64,000 nt of DNA from Ehretia macrophylla (Eukaryota > Streptophyta > Magnoliopsida > Boraginales > Ehretiaceae), in NCBI GenBank assembly GCA_037974665.1, contig CM075764.1:78508325-78572324 (forward strand). Reading direction: 5' to 3'. Positions 11,382 to 23,472 of this stretch are shown in pieces. A program made the translations under genes and the position numbers. The notes under the pieces were generated by a model. The model was not told where the DNA came from, made no database searches, and saw only the letters and a list, made by a program, of their open reading frames with translations. The first letter of the stretch is position 1, and every line of letters begins with the position of its first letter.

Positions 11382-14231
11382 TGTGACACCCGAGATTCTA
11401 CCATACGCATTTTTAACTGTTGCATCCATTAATTGTGCATTTAATTATGTGATTTACTTGTTGTCTTTCTTAGTTACTATTTATTCTATTTTTCAACTGC
11501 ATTATATTAATGAATTAGCATTTTTATTAAATCATATTAATTGTTTTAGGAATGAGAAAAATGTGCATTTGAGCTTAGAGCGATAGGAGCACTCGTTTAG
11601 AAAATATTTTGCCAATCTAATGAATTGTGTTACGTAACTTAACTTAGTGTTTTAATTAGCTAGCATTAATTTTCACTTTAGGACATAGTTCTAGCTAGTT
11701 TAACTCATATTAAAAATCACACCCTCTCACTAAAATAGCTTACCTAAACATATACTCACACAACACACAACATAAGCTCATAACTAGCAAAAAAAAAAAA
11801 AAAGATGCAGGAATTACTGTAGCAAATCCGAGAATCAACATAGGAGGAGAATGAGAGGATTTTGCTCATCAAATCTTCAAGCCAAGCCAAGCCAAGCAAG
11901 GAGCAAGTAGTTTAGGGTGTTTGCTAGCCTCCCGAGAGTTCCTACGCGCATTGGTGAGGGTTTTCATGCTTGTTTGCGCATTTTAAAATTGTTGCTCATT
12001 TCTTGATTTGTTAGAAATGCTATCAAATGCTATTGCAAAGCTTATCTATGCTATTATACATTGTATATAAGTGCTAGAGAACACATTTAAGCCTTTAGTT
12101 CGCATTTTAAATGATTGAAATCGTTAGTTTGATCTTTGAGGTGAATAGTGATGGGATTTCTAGGATTTTGTATAATTGTGCGTATTAGCTTGATTCAATG
12201 CTTCTAATAGATGCCTTAGGTGCTAGTGAAGGTAGTCCAATAGCCCCGTGCACTTGAATTGCTCCAAATTTGTATAAAACGTGAAATAGCTAACTTTATA
12301 AAAGGAGTTTCGGGGTTAATGCTAATCCGGGTGGATTCGGGCTTCACTTCTAGTATTCTTAGGCTACCTAGGTACTATAGAAGCTTGGCTAACTCTTGTT
12401 TGAAGCCCGGTTAAGGTAGGTGTAGTTCAAAGCTATAAGAGAAAAATTGGAGCTTTTGGGGTAATTGCGGGTAATTGAACGTATTTGTGGGTTGTAAGGG
12501 TACCTTAAGGGTTAATTAGAAGATTGGTATAGCTTCCCCTTGAATTTGAATCATTAATATGAGTTTGGAAGGAAAAACAGATGAAAAACAAAGGGGTTTA
12601 AGGGTAAATTCGTTTGTCACTTGCATCTAAGACCTTGGCATGTTTCCATATGTGTTTAAATGCGGTTTCAAGATGTTTTGGAGCTTTTGGTATAGTTTTG
12701 TAGGAATCTTGAATATGCTCCTTTGTAATTTGCATAATTGCTTTCCGAATTGAAGATTCTAAGTGAATTCTTGTTTATAGTAATTGTATTGCCATAGTTC
12801 TAAGTGTTTTTCTTGAGGTTTATATTGAGTTAATTATAATGAGAATAAGTATGGCTTAATGAATTTATAAATTGATAGTACTATTATGAAATTAAATATG
12901 GTTATCTATGCTTAAAATGCTCTTTTAAATGATTGTGGAACATGCTTATATCATGATTTTATTGCTTGTTAGTTATATTGTTTGTATATTATATTACTTG
13001 AATGATTACTTGGTTGTATGTTAATTAAGTAAACTATGAGTTAGCTAACCTAGTTGGACAATTAATGAATGTTGTAGTTAAAGAGTAATTGAAACAATGT
13101 TTAACTTTATGTTCAAGGTGACTGAGGGTGATTTGAAGCCAATCTTGCATTTTGGAGCTTGGTAGATGTGAGGGAGACTTCATCCTTATGTGCATAATAG
13201 TTTATTTACTTGTACTTAGATTATGTGCACTTATTGTCTATATATTGTGTGTGAGGGCAACCTACTTTGTTGTCCCTCAATCATGTATTTTTTGATGTAT
13301 TCTAATGTTATCATTTTGAGTGCATTGCATCATGGTTGCGCAACCATTTGGGCATGGTAGTGTCGTGGGAACCGGGCGGCATCGGGCTTGCTAGTATACC
13401 TCGGATACCATGGTTACCCAGTCCCTCTCTCGCTTGGCATGCCGCCCAGGGAGAGTTGGGTCGTAGGATTTCGGGGTACATCCGGAGTACACCCATTTTG
13501 GAGTTATAAAGGGATGCCGGCTTAGCGATAACAATGTCATTATTACATCAGGATTTCAGTTCGTGGCTCGTGGTTCGTGGTTGAAGAACAAAGTGAATCG
13601 TATCCTTTTTAATGTGTGGTAACTTGTTGTTTTAATTGTTCTTTGGTTGTAAAATGCTTTATTTGTACTAACTGTTGCATTGCACGTCCCCGGTAGACCT
13701 TATCCCTCACTGGGTAATTGTGATTGCTCATACCTCGCTAAACATGCTTTAGGTGATGTAGTTGAAGGAATTGCTTTGATTGCTGTGTGCTATTACTTGA
13801 GATTAGAGTGATTGCCTGCTAAACTGTGGAAGGCTTTGTTGTCCTACTTTCTGTTCTATTTTGGAGTCTAAGGGCTTATGTATATATTTGGGTAGTTGCA
13901 GGTTTGAAAGCTAAGTGGATGTGGCAAGTGTTATGGAATTGTGGCATGTAATAACTTATGCTTCTGCTTCTAGCTACATTGCATGCTTGTGTGTATTTAT
14001 ATTGTCTTGTGTTGCTTAAGGCTCGGATGGCCTTGAAGTTTGGATTTCAATTACAAATGTTGTTCATTTTGCTTTGTGGTTTTATTTGATTGTTTACAGG
14101 TTTTCAGAATATCCACGGTACAGGGGAGACTTTGTCTGTTTTTCCTAAATTTTGTGACCGGGTTTGGAAATGGGGTTGAGAATAGCTTGGTTATTAGAGC
14201 CTCCGGTCTCATAAGGGATCGGGGCGTTACA
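11382..14231 (+). mobile_element. Ty3/gypsy LTR, complete 2850 bp (family A, first copy)
   Basis: It starts TGTGACACCCGAG and ends GGGATCGGGGCGTTACA. It has a polypurine tract immediately to its left and an initiator-Met primer-binding site (tggtatcaaagc, 14234-14245) immediately to its right, so it has features of both a 3' and a 5' LTR. It carries the perfect palindrome TGGTTGCGCAACCA (13333-13346), the 'gcatcgggcttgc' module and a stem-loop at 13712-13729. No coding sequence. The small frames at 11383-11586 and 13311-13496 are LTR sequence. Confidence 0.85.
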
Positions 14232-15312
14232 AGTGGTATCAAAGCTTAGTTAGCTCTAAGCCGGGACAGGGTCCTCGGCTTGTCGGGTAGTAACCTTGCG
14301 TGTGTGCTTGTTAAGTGTGTGTTTTGAAAGTGTGTGCCTGCATATGTGTCTTGTATTGAATGTGTGCGCCTATATGATATAATTATGTGTTACGTGCTAA
14401 ATGTGTGCTAAGTGAAGTAAAGTAGCTGGTTATGCATCAAATTGACCTCGTGAATTGTTAATTGCTTGAACTGTTACTTGTAATGTGTGTATTTGAATGT
14501 CTTTGATTGAGTTGTGTTATGATTGACTTGATTGTCGTGCTTGAATGACTTTGATGATTACACTGTTTCATAAACTCTTATATAAACATGTTTGCATAAT
14601 AGTTTAAAACATATATGTGTAAATGTGATATTTTGGCATTCATACATATCCCGTTGAAATGGTAAGAAAGACTTTTTCCTCCCCCTAAAAAGAGCTGATT
14701 AGTGGCAGGCCTTCTAAACCATGTGGATTAGCGGGAATAAGAGGCATTTGATTAGCCTTTATTTGGGAGTTAGTGTTTATAGTTGAAGCTCGGTTAGTGG
14801 CATTCTATTAAGGTGTTCTTTTACGTTCAGCAGTCTTAAATGAGTGGCTTCTTTGGGGATTTTTATATGACGGTTCTCTGGAGCATTCCCTTGGTATTTT
14901 CTTGTTGGACATTCTTCCGGTATTTTCTTATTGACATTTTTCAGAAGGCTTGGTATATGGGATTCTTTTCAGCCTTATTATTCGGTATTATCTACAGTAC
15001 TCCTACTCGGGACTTTTATTGGTATTTTCTCGCCGCTCTTAGATGGGGTTCTGTTCTTCTATGGTATTCATGGCCAACGGGATTCTTATTCGGATTCCGA
15101 GATAGTATATTCATTTGAGCCTTTATTTGGCCTTATTACTTGGGAATTTTTAGGCAGTACTAATGGGATTCTTATTTGGGTTTTCCTTTAGGCGTTCTCA
15201 TTTAGTGTCTTGCTCAACAATCGATGAAGAATATCATAATTAGATTTTAGTTGAAGCTGAGTTCTCTTGGAAGAAGAATTGCGTGGACGTAATTTGTTTA
15301 AGGGGGAGAGGA
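14232..15312 (+). mobile_element. Non-coding internal domain of a LARD-like gypsy element
   Basis: This 1.08-kb region lies between two family A LTRs. It begins with a primer-binding site (tggtatcaaagc) and ends with the polypurine tract AAGGGGGAGAGGA. It contains no gag, protease, reverse transcriptase or integrase motif. The middle (14860-15190) is a low-complexity T-rich stretch repeating 'ggattctt' and 'ggtattttc' words, whose open frames give only hydrophobic Phe/Trp/Tyr-rich peptides. With long LTRs and no coding capacity, it behaves like a LARD or an internally deleted derivative. Confidence 0.65.
14234..14245 (+). promoter_or_regulatory. tRNA-Met primer-binding site
   Basis: tggtatcaaagc lies two bases after the LTR terminus at 14231 and matches the initiator tRNA-Met 3' end except for one base (consensus TGGTATCAGAGC). 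Confidence 0.75.
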
Positions 15313-15936
15313 TGTGATGCCCGCGATTGTACCGTACACATTTTTAACTGTTGCATCCATTAATTGCGCATTTAATTTTGTGTTTTACTTGTTGTCTTTC
15401 TTAGTTACTATTCATTCTATTTTTCAACTGCATTATATTAATGAATTAGCATTTTTATTAAATCATATTAATTGTTTTAGGAATGAGAAAAATGTGCATT
15501 TGAGCTTAGAGCGATAGGAGCACTCGTTTAGAAAATATTTTGCTAATTTAATGAATAGTGTTACGTAACTTAACTTAGCGTTTTAATTAGCTAGCATTAA
15601 TTTGCACTTTAGGACATGGTTCTAGCTAGTTTAACTCATATTTTAACCATACCCTCTCACTAAAATAGCTTACCCAAACATATACTCACAGAACACACAA
15701 CATAAGCTCATAACTAGCAAAAAAAAAAAAGATGGAGGAATTATTGTAGCAAATCTGAGAATCAACATAGGAGAATAATGGGAGGATTTTGCTCATCAAA
15801 TCTTCAAGGCAAGCCAAGCCAAGCAAGGAACAAGTAGTTTAGGGTGTTTTCTAGCCTCCCGAGAGTTCCTACACGCATTGGTGAGGGTTTTCATGCTTGT
15901 TTGCGCATTTTAAAATTGTTGCTCATTTCTTGATTT
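15313..15936 (+). mobile_element. Family A LTR, second copy, 5' part
   Basis: It matches 11382-11997 closely. It begins TGTGATGCCCGCG after a polypurine tract and is broken near 15936 by the family B element. The LTR resumes at 25865. The open frame at 15314-15517 has a counterpart at 11383-11586 in the first copy, but both are LTR sequence. Confidence 0.8.
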
Positions 15937-17108
15937 ACCTCGTTTTGCGTGTTTTACCTCGTTTTGCGTGAATTGACCTGTTTATGTGCTATATGACTTA
16001 GAATGTGTTAAATAGGTGATTAATACTCCTAATACATGCTAAGTGCGCATTCATGAAATTTTCATAAAAACGGAATCAAAAATTTTATCGTCGGTTTTAG
16101 TGAATAGTATTTTGAACACTTGTCTGCTAAAATTTTTACCGGGGTGTTTTAAACGTTTTAAAACCTAGTCCTCGGGTATTAATAGACCCATGTTTCATTA
16201 AAACGGATTTGGAATCGGTTTTGGAATTTTAAAGATTTTTACACTTTCTTTTGCAAGAAAACGAGTTTTAAGCTGACTCGGGTGAAACTATTTTAATGTA
16301 AAACTCTTTGTCACCTAAAATATAATGTCTAAAATTAATTTAGGTGTTAATTTATTGGTTGAGAAAGAAATAGTCAAGAAATGAATTAAAAGACTAAAAA
16401 TAGAATTAAAAGACTAAAAGAACTAATTTGACTTTCTTTAAAATTGATTGACTTCTACTTATATCAACACCTACTAACAAAGCACAAACACACCCTCAAA
16501 ACCACAAACAAGGCCGAGAGGTTCAAAGGAGAAAAGAGAAAGAAATCTCAAAGGTTTTTAAAGCAAATTTTCATAGAAAAAGCTAGTTTTTGTCCGTAGT
16601 TTTTCGTGCCGAGTTGGATTCCGCTTGTTGGGCACGCGTTGCATGCATATCTAGGCTTATTTCGCATCAAAGGTGAGAGAAAAATTCTAGATCTCAAAAT
16701 TTATATTTTATGTTTTTGCGTATAATTGATTATTGAACCGTTAGAATGTTAATTTGAAGTTATATTATTGCTCAGTGCATGCTAAGGATCATTTATGTGT
16801 ATTCTTAAGAGATTTGAACTGTTGTAGCATAAATTTTTATTTTCGGGTATTTAAAGTTGATAGATTGGCCATTTGTTGATTATTTTGAGTTGTAGTGGTT
16901 GGAATCGATTGTCGTCGATTTCTAAAAGTTTGTTAATTACGTGGTAGCGCCGTTATAATGACGAATTTTCGATTGCGATGTTTGTGTGAAAATTCAAAAA
17001 TTTCAGCCTAGGTGCATTGAGGTTTTAGGGTTGTTGGGCTTGATTTTGATGTGTCTTGGTTGGTTTCCGAGAGGGCTAATGTAGTTGATTGAATGGGTGA
17101 GTGTCAGT
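15936..17108 (+). mobile_element. Family B 5' LTR, truncated
   Basis: It aligns with about 23500-24668 of the 3' LTR (for example 'cgttttgcgtgaattgacctg', 'ggtgttttaaacgttttaaa'). Similarity ends abruptly at about 17108, where gag sequence follows, so the distal half of this LTR is deleted. Confidence 0.8.
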
Positions 17109-18046
17109 GCTTCATCACCATAGTGTACTTATTGTAAGCGCCAGGGCCATGTGGAGGCCGACTGCAGGGTGAAGATAGGGGCTTGTTTGGGTTGCGACAA
17201 CAATCAGCATAGGGCGAGGGATTGCCCTAGATATAAGAGGACTGAGGGTCGGGCAGCGACCCAGGGTTATCAGGGTCAACCTACTGGTGGTGCACCTCAG
17301 CAGCAGCGGGTTCAGGCTCAAGCCTACGCAGTTGACTTGGAGGAGATGCCTGAGGAGACTGCAGTTGTGGAAGGTAACTTCATTATACTTGATCAACTTG
17401 TTAAAGTATTGATTGATTCTAGTACTACGCATTCTTTCATTACTCCTGCTTGTGTGCAACGTGTTAATGTGCAACCTGAAAGACTGCGTTATGTGGTTGA
17501 GATTAGTACCTCTTTGACTAATAAGTATATTACTAGCTTAGTATGTAAGGATTGTAAAATACATGTTAAGGGGTATAATTTTCCTTCAGACCTTATCTTA
17601 TTTCCTATACGGGGGTACGATGTTATCTTGGGTATGGATTGGCTTTCTAAGTATGATACCTAGTTGAACTGTAGAACAAAGGTAGTACAGTTTTGTTTGC
17701 CAGATCAGCCAGTAGTTGAGGTAGTAGGGAACCGGGGTGCTAAGACGAGTTTTGTTATCTTAGCAACTAAAGCCGTTAAGTTGGTGAGTAAGGGGTGTTC
17801 AGGTTATCTAGCTTATTTAATCAACAAGCCATCTGATAAGCTACAGTTGGAGGAAGTACCTATTATTCGGGAATATTCCAATATATTTCCCGAGGAGTTG
17901 CCAGGGTTACTGCCAGAGAGAGATGTGGAGTTTGTGATCAATCTTATTCCCGGTACTCAACCTATTTCTAAATCAGCGTACCGGATGGCACCAACTGAGT
18001 GGAAGGAGCTGAAAACTCAGTTGCAGGAGTTAATAGAGAAGGGTTT
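17109..18046 (+). pseudogene. gag zinc knuckle and protease remnant (gypsy)
   Basis: The gag end is recognisable from a CCHC zinc-knuckle region (CTYCKRQGHVEADC, about 17124-17165) followed by a second Cys-rich stretch (CLGCDNNQHRARDC). The aspartic protease follows: the usual D-S/T-G active site reads D-S-S here (VLIDSSTTHSFI, about 17401-17436), so the catalytic triplet is altered. The terminal 'DVILGMDWL' protease motif is intact near 17620. In-frame TAG stops lie at 17121 and 17661. Downstream, the linker into reverse transcriptase runs to the EKGF codons, where a solo LTR inserted at 18047. This is an inactive gene. Confidence 0.85.
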
Positions 18047-20728
18047 TGTGATAACCCGAACCGGGCATGCATTTAATAGCATTTAATTACATTTAATTAA
18101 ATGTCATCTTAAATGTTAATATTTAATTTCACTTGATTACATGTTTATTTTTACTTGTTCATTTGTATCTTGGCATTAACTTCATAATTTTTTAAAATAT
18201 TCTAAAAACAGTTAAATTAATTATTTTAAATGTATATTGATTATTTTGATTGATTTGATTATTTTAATAATTGGTTTTAATTGTCTTGCATTAAAAATCA
18301 CTCGGTTTTCAAATAAATGAGAAAAGTAACTCCGAGCCGGAGTGAATTTTAAACTATTCTACTATTCAAAAAAATTAAAGTTTTCTATTATTGCTCATCA
18401 CTTTATTAGCGATCATTTATTGACCGTTCGATCGTAGTATTTCGAAATAAGAGTTAGAGAAATATTATTCGGACTTAGTGAAAAATGTTTTTAGCTTAAT
18501 TTAACTAGTTTTAGTTGTTTTTCATTTAATTCCATTGTTTTAACTTGAATTAGATTTAAATGGCATCAAAATAAGCTTATTTGATCAATTTTAACTAAAG
18601 TTTGATTTTGCAAATGACCAAAACGCCCTTGTCACCCTTTTAAATAATAAAACAAGGCAAAAATCAATAAAAACAATTTGCAAAATGCCATTTGTGTCCT
18701 TGCCATGGCCGAAAGTTTGAGGGAAAAGAAAAAAAATTTGTTTTGCATTTTTCTTCTACAATCATGCGTGGAATTGCTCGGGGGTCGTGGCTCGGGTCCT
18801 TGCGGGTCTTGGTCTTCAATCTCTGTGAGGGTTTTCACTCTTTTGTGCATTTAAATTCGAATTTGAATTTTGTGTCAAATTTTTAGATTTGATATATAAT
18901 GTGTTATAATGCCTGTAATTGCTTGATATAGCTTCCTTTGAGTTCATAGAGCATTGTTTGATAGTTATTTAGCAATTTTTACGGTTAAAATTGCGTATTT
19001 AAAATTGGGAAAAAATAATAAATAGTAAATTTTGAATAGTAAACCCTAGAATTTCGGATTTTGATCCGAATTGCGATTGATTGATTTGGATAGGTGCCAT
19101 TAGTGATAGAAAGATAGAATGTGCAATAAAAACGAATCGGCCTTTGTTAAAATTAAAAATTAGACAATGAAACGTAAAGGGGCTGTTTGACCAAAAGTTG
19201 ACCGTGCTCGAATTGAGTTGGGGGTTTTGCTATTGAGGGCATGGAAGCACTTTTGGTGCTGTTGTGGCGTTGATTGAGCGACCGGTTAGTATAGTTGTAG
19301 TTCAAACGCAGTAGATGGACTTTCGGGCTTCGGTTGGGAAAGTGAGATTTAGTGACATAGAAACGTGCCTTGTAGTGCCTGAGTGAATGTAGTGAAATCG
19401 GTTTCCTAATCCCGTAGCTCATTTGCTCGTAATTGCCTTTGGAAGTTAGAGATTGAATAGTGATATTTGTTGTTTTCGTGTTTGAACTGTTGTTACTTGT
19501 TTAATTGGTGTTATTGTTGCTATTAATGATAGTTATGCTTGAAAAGTTAATTGAATGCTGGTATTGATTGTAAATGCTTGATATCTCGTTTATCGCCTCT
19601 AATCTGTATTGTTGTGCTATCGCTCGTTTATCGCCTTGTATCGTGTCTTGCATTGCATAGTGTCAGGCGCGTGAGTGATGGGCCTCTCTGGGTAGTCTCG
19701 GGCTGCCAGTGTTGGTTGCTCTAGCTCCGTGTCCTATTCCCATTCTCGCTTGGGTTGCCTCCCAGGGAGATTTGGGTCGTAGAATTGATTGGATACTTCC
19801 AGGGTATTCCAAACTGAAGTTACAAGGTCGTTGCGCGCTTATTGTCATCGTTGTCAACATCAAGCTCGAGATTGATATATTGCTCGTGAAATGGTACATT
19901 GCTCGTATGAGTGAACCATAGCCTTCAGAGTGTGGTATAGCTTTGAATGGTTGTGTTAATGCTTTCATTACTTGTTTATTGTATTGATTGTTTATATTGA
20001 TTGCTTACTTGTCAGTTATATTGCTTAACTACTTTATTTGCATTGCACGACTTTCTTTCTCTCCACCTCGATATCTGTCTCGCCCTCACTGAGTATACGT
20101 GTTGAGTATACTCACTCCTCACCACCACATTTCAGGAAATGCCTTGTTAGTTGGAAAGTTCATGGTTGCATGAAAGATCATGCTTGAAGAGTTGTCTTGC
20201 GTGCTATGTGGCTTGAGTTGTCAAAGATGCAAAGATGTATGTTCATGTGTTGTATGTATTTATTGTCAAAAAGAATGTAATTTAAATTTAACTAGGTAAT
20301 TGAGGTAGAATGATAAGCTAGCTTATGTATTCAGATAGTATAGTTTAACTTCAATGCATGTTTGTAATGTCCAAAGGAAAAGAGTTAGAATGGTATGATA
20401 GTCTAATTTACGCAATAGGTTAGTATGGTTTTATTGTCAAGCTTGAATGTACTTGTCAAAGACGAGAAGAGATAGGTTAGCATATAAACTGAAAAAGTAT
20501 ATTTGCTTGTGATTGTTTGTTGAGAAACAAGGCTCGGATGGCCTTGAGGTGTTTGTATGGTTGGACACGGTGCTGGTCCACTTATATGCTGTCGCAGGTT
20601 TGCAATTTTGCCTAGAAACAGGGAAGACTCTGTTCGTTTTATCAAAAAAATTTGTCCGGTTTTGGAATTGGGTTGTGATTAGATTGATTGTTAGAACTCC
20701 CAGTCTCGAGAGGGATCGGGGTATTACA
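18047..20728 (+). mobile_element. Solo gypsy LTR (family H), 2682 bp
   Basis: The LTR starts TGTGATAACCCG and ends GGGATCGGGGTATTACA. It is flanked by a perfect 5-bp target duplication, GGTTT (18042-18046 and 20729-20733). Removing it restores continuity of the family B pol frame between the EKGF codons and the following QQSSSP codons. No internal region or second LTR is present, so it arose by LTR-LTR recombination. It carries 'ggatgg ccttgag', the stem-loop at 20091-20113 and other modules shared with families A, D and F. The open frames inside it are not genes. Confidence 0.92.
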
Positions 20729-21961
20729 GGTTTCATTCAGCAGAGTTCTTCACCGTAGGGAGCTCCTGTTTTATTTGTGAAGAAGAAGGATAGTACCTTG
20801 AGATTATGCATTGACTATCGTGGTTTGAATCAAGTGACCATCAAGAACAAGTATCCTTTGCCATTGATTGACGAGTTGTTTGATCAACTTCAGGGAGCCA
20901 AAGTCTACTCTAAGTTTGACTTGAGGCAGGGGTATTATCAGCTTCGAATTCGCACGGAGGATGTTCCGAAGTCTACCTTCAAGACTCGGTATGGGCATTA
21001 TGAGTTTGTTGTTATGCCCTTTGGATTAACTAATGCACCGGCAGCATTTATGGATCTTATGCATCAGGTTTTTCAGCCGTACTTGGACCAGTTCGTGGTG
21101 ATCTTTATTGATGATATCTTGGTTTATTCTAAGTCTGAATTGGAGCACGAGCAACATCTACGGCTTGTCTTACAAAAGTTACAGGAGCATCAGTTGTTTG
21201 CGAAATTCAGCAAATGTGAATTTTGGCTGCAACGTATATCTTTTCGTGGCCATGTTATCACATAGAGCAGTATTTCTGTAGATCCCAGTAAGATTGAGTC
21301 GGTGATGTCTTGGAAATGTCCGGAGAATATTTCTGAGGTTCGTAGCTTTCTTGGCTTGGCGGGTTATTACCGTAGGTTTGTCAATGACTTTTCTAAGATT
21401 ACCGGGTCACTTTCTAAGTTAACTTAGAAACATACTAGTTTTGTTTGGGATGAAAAATGTGAGAGTGGGTTTCAGATGTTGAAAAAGAGATTGACTAATG
21501 CTCCAGTACTTGCTCTACCCGAGGGGACCAATAATATGGTTATCTACAGCGATGCATCCAAGGAGGTCTTGGGATGTGTACTTATGCAGAATGGTCAGGT
21601 TATTGCCTATGCTTCTAGAAAGTTGAAACCTTATGAGGTGAACTATCCGATTCATGATCTTGAGTTGGCAGCTGTTGTTTTCTCACTGAAAAAGTGGTGT
21701 CATTATCTGTGGGGCAGTAAGTTCGAGATTTTCACTGATCATAAGAGTCTTAAGTATTTATTCTCACAAAAGGAGTTGAATATACGTCAGCGGAGGTGGA
21801 TGGAACTTCTCGGAGATTATAATTGTTCTATCAGTTATCTACCTGGGAAGACAAATGTGGTGGCAGACGCTCTCAGTCGTAAGGCGAGTGTTTCTTGTTT
21901 GGCTGTCAAGAAGTGGGAGGTTCTTGAGGAATTCACTTATTGGAGACCAGAGTTGACTTAG
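20729..21961 (+). pseudogene. Gypsy reverse transcriptase and RNase H remnant
   Basis: The reverse transcriptase shows [35 protein letters not shown] and the catalytic FIDD box ([14 protein letters not shown], near 21096-21137). The '[12 protein letters not shown]' connection and the RNase H motifs [24 protein letters not shown] and [11 protein letters not shown] follow, then [15 protein letters not shown]. In-frame TAG stops occur at 20756, 21263, 21425 and 21959, so no full protein can be made. This is family B pol, continuous with the part before 18047. Confidence 0.92.
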
Positions 21962-23457
21962 GTTGGGGTGATGTGTTCACATCTCCGTATTCAGCCATTA
22001 TTGTTGTCTCAGATCAGAGAAGCTCAGCAACTTGATGTTAAACTTCAGAAGATCAAGGATCAGATCACGGATGATCAGACTGACTTCAAAGTGCACGAGG
22101 ATGGTATTCTTCGGTTTCGGAACAGGGTTTGTGTTCCCGATGAACTGGGTTTGAGGCGAGGTATTCTGGAAGAGGCTCATAATTCTAAGTATACTATTCA
22201 TCCTGGTGGAACCAAGATGTATCGGAACTTGAAGCAACATTACTGGTGGAATAATATGAAGAGAGAAGTTGCTCAGTTTGTATCTAGATGTTTGACTTGT
22301 CAGCGAGTGAAAGCCGAGCATCAACGACCTGCAGGTTTGCTTCAGCCGTTGGCTATACCACAGTGGAAATGGGAGCATATTACGATGGACTTCATCACTA
22401 GGTTGCCTAGAATACTGAGCAGTAATGATGCAGTTTGGGTTGTCGTGGATCGTTTGACGAAGACAGCTCACTTTATTTTGATGCGGATGGGAGATGAAGT
22501 TACAAAGTTGACGGATCTTTATTTGGATCAGATTGTTAGACTTCACAGGATTCCATCTAGTATTGTGTCAGATCGAGATCCTCAATTTACTTCTCGTTTG
22601 TGGGAGAAATTTCAGGAGACTTTCGGTACTCAGTTGAATTTCAGTACAGCGTATCATCCACAAACCGACAGTCAGTTTGAGAGGACTATTCAGATTCTGG
22701 AAGATATGCTCAGGGCTTGTGTTCTGGACTTCGAAAAGAACTGGGAGAAACATCTACCACTTGCCGAGTTTGCCTATAACAATAGTTATCAAGCTACTAT
22801 TGGGATGGCACCTTTTGCAGCTCTTTACGGTCGTAAGTGCCATTCACCTTTGTATTGGGATGAAGTAGAGGAGATGAAGACTATTGATCCGACTATTATG
22901 CCAGAGCTTCAAGAGAAGATTGAGAATGTTCAGTTGATTAGGCAGAGAATGCTTACAACATAGAGCAAATTCAAGAGTTATGCTGATAAGCATCTCGGGA
23001 CTTGGAGTTTGCAGTCGGAGATCGAGTTTTCTTGAGATTGTTTCCTCGAAAAGGGTTTGCTCGTTATGGTAAAGGTCCAGCTGAGTCCGAGGTTTGTGGG
23101 GCCGTTTGAGATTACCGGCAGAGTGGGCAAGTTGGCGTGTCAGTTGGCTTTACTGGAGAATTTCTTTAATGTCCACGATGTATTTCACGTGTCTAATTTG
23201 CGAAAATATAATCCGGATCCTTCTCATATTCTTGAGCCAGAGCCGCTACAGTTTCGTGAGAATCTGACTTATGACGAGCGGCTGATTCGTATCCTTGATC
23301 AGATGGAACGAGAGTTGAGGTCGAAGAAGATTCTGATGGTCAAGGTGTTGTGGAAGTATCACGGTATCGAGGAGGCTACATAGGAGAGGCGATATCAGAT
23401 GCAGCAGCAGTACCCAGATCTTTTCCGTTTAGCAAGAATTTCAGGGAAGAAATTTCT
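21962..23457 (+). pseudogene. Gypsy integrase with chromodomain-like C-terminus, remnant
   Basis: The integrase has the HHCC zinc-binding region (H-x-H before CLTCQ, about 22180-22310), the catalytic core with D (TMDFI), D (VSDRDPQF) and E (DSQFERT, normally DGQSERT), and the 'AYNNSYQATIGMAPF' block. A TAG stop at 22961 and frameshifts near 22997 and 23075 break the C-terminal part. The tail (about 23060-23430) has the 'HDVFHVSNLRKY' block and 'KVLWKYHGIEEAT', a chromodomain-like end that targets integration to heterochromatin in chromoviruses. A final TAG lies at 23381 where Trp is usual. Confidence 0.9.
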
Positions 23458-23472
23458 TTAAGGGAGGGAGAA
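23458..23472 (+). promoter_or_regulatory. Polypurine tract of the family B element
   Basis: The purine run aagggagggagaa immediately precedes the 3' LTR start. It is the usual primer for plus-strand DNA synthesis. Confidence 0.8.

Noticed and set aside
13712-13729. CRISPR-like or tRNA-like reading of recurring hairpins
   Set aside because: The hairpins recur once per LTR copy, not in an array with spacers, and no cloverleaf can be drawn around them.
14840-15191. Possible membrane protein (hydrophobic frames of 86-92 codons)
   Set aside because: The stretch is low-complexity T-rich DNA inside a non-coding retroelement, and the two overlapping frames look equally hydrophobic.
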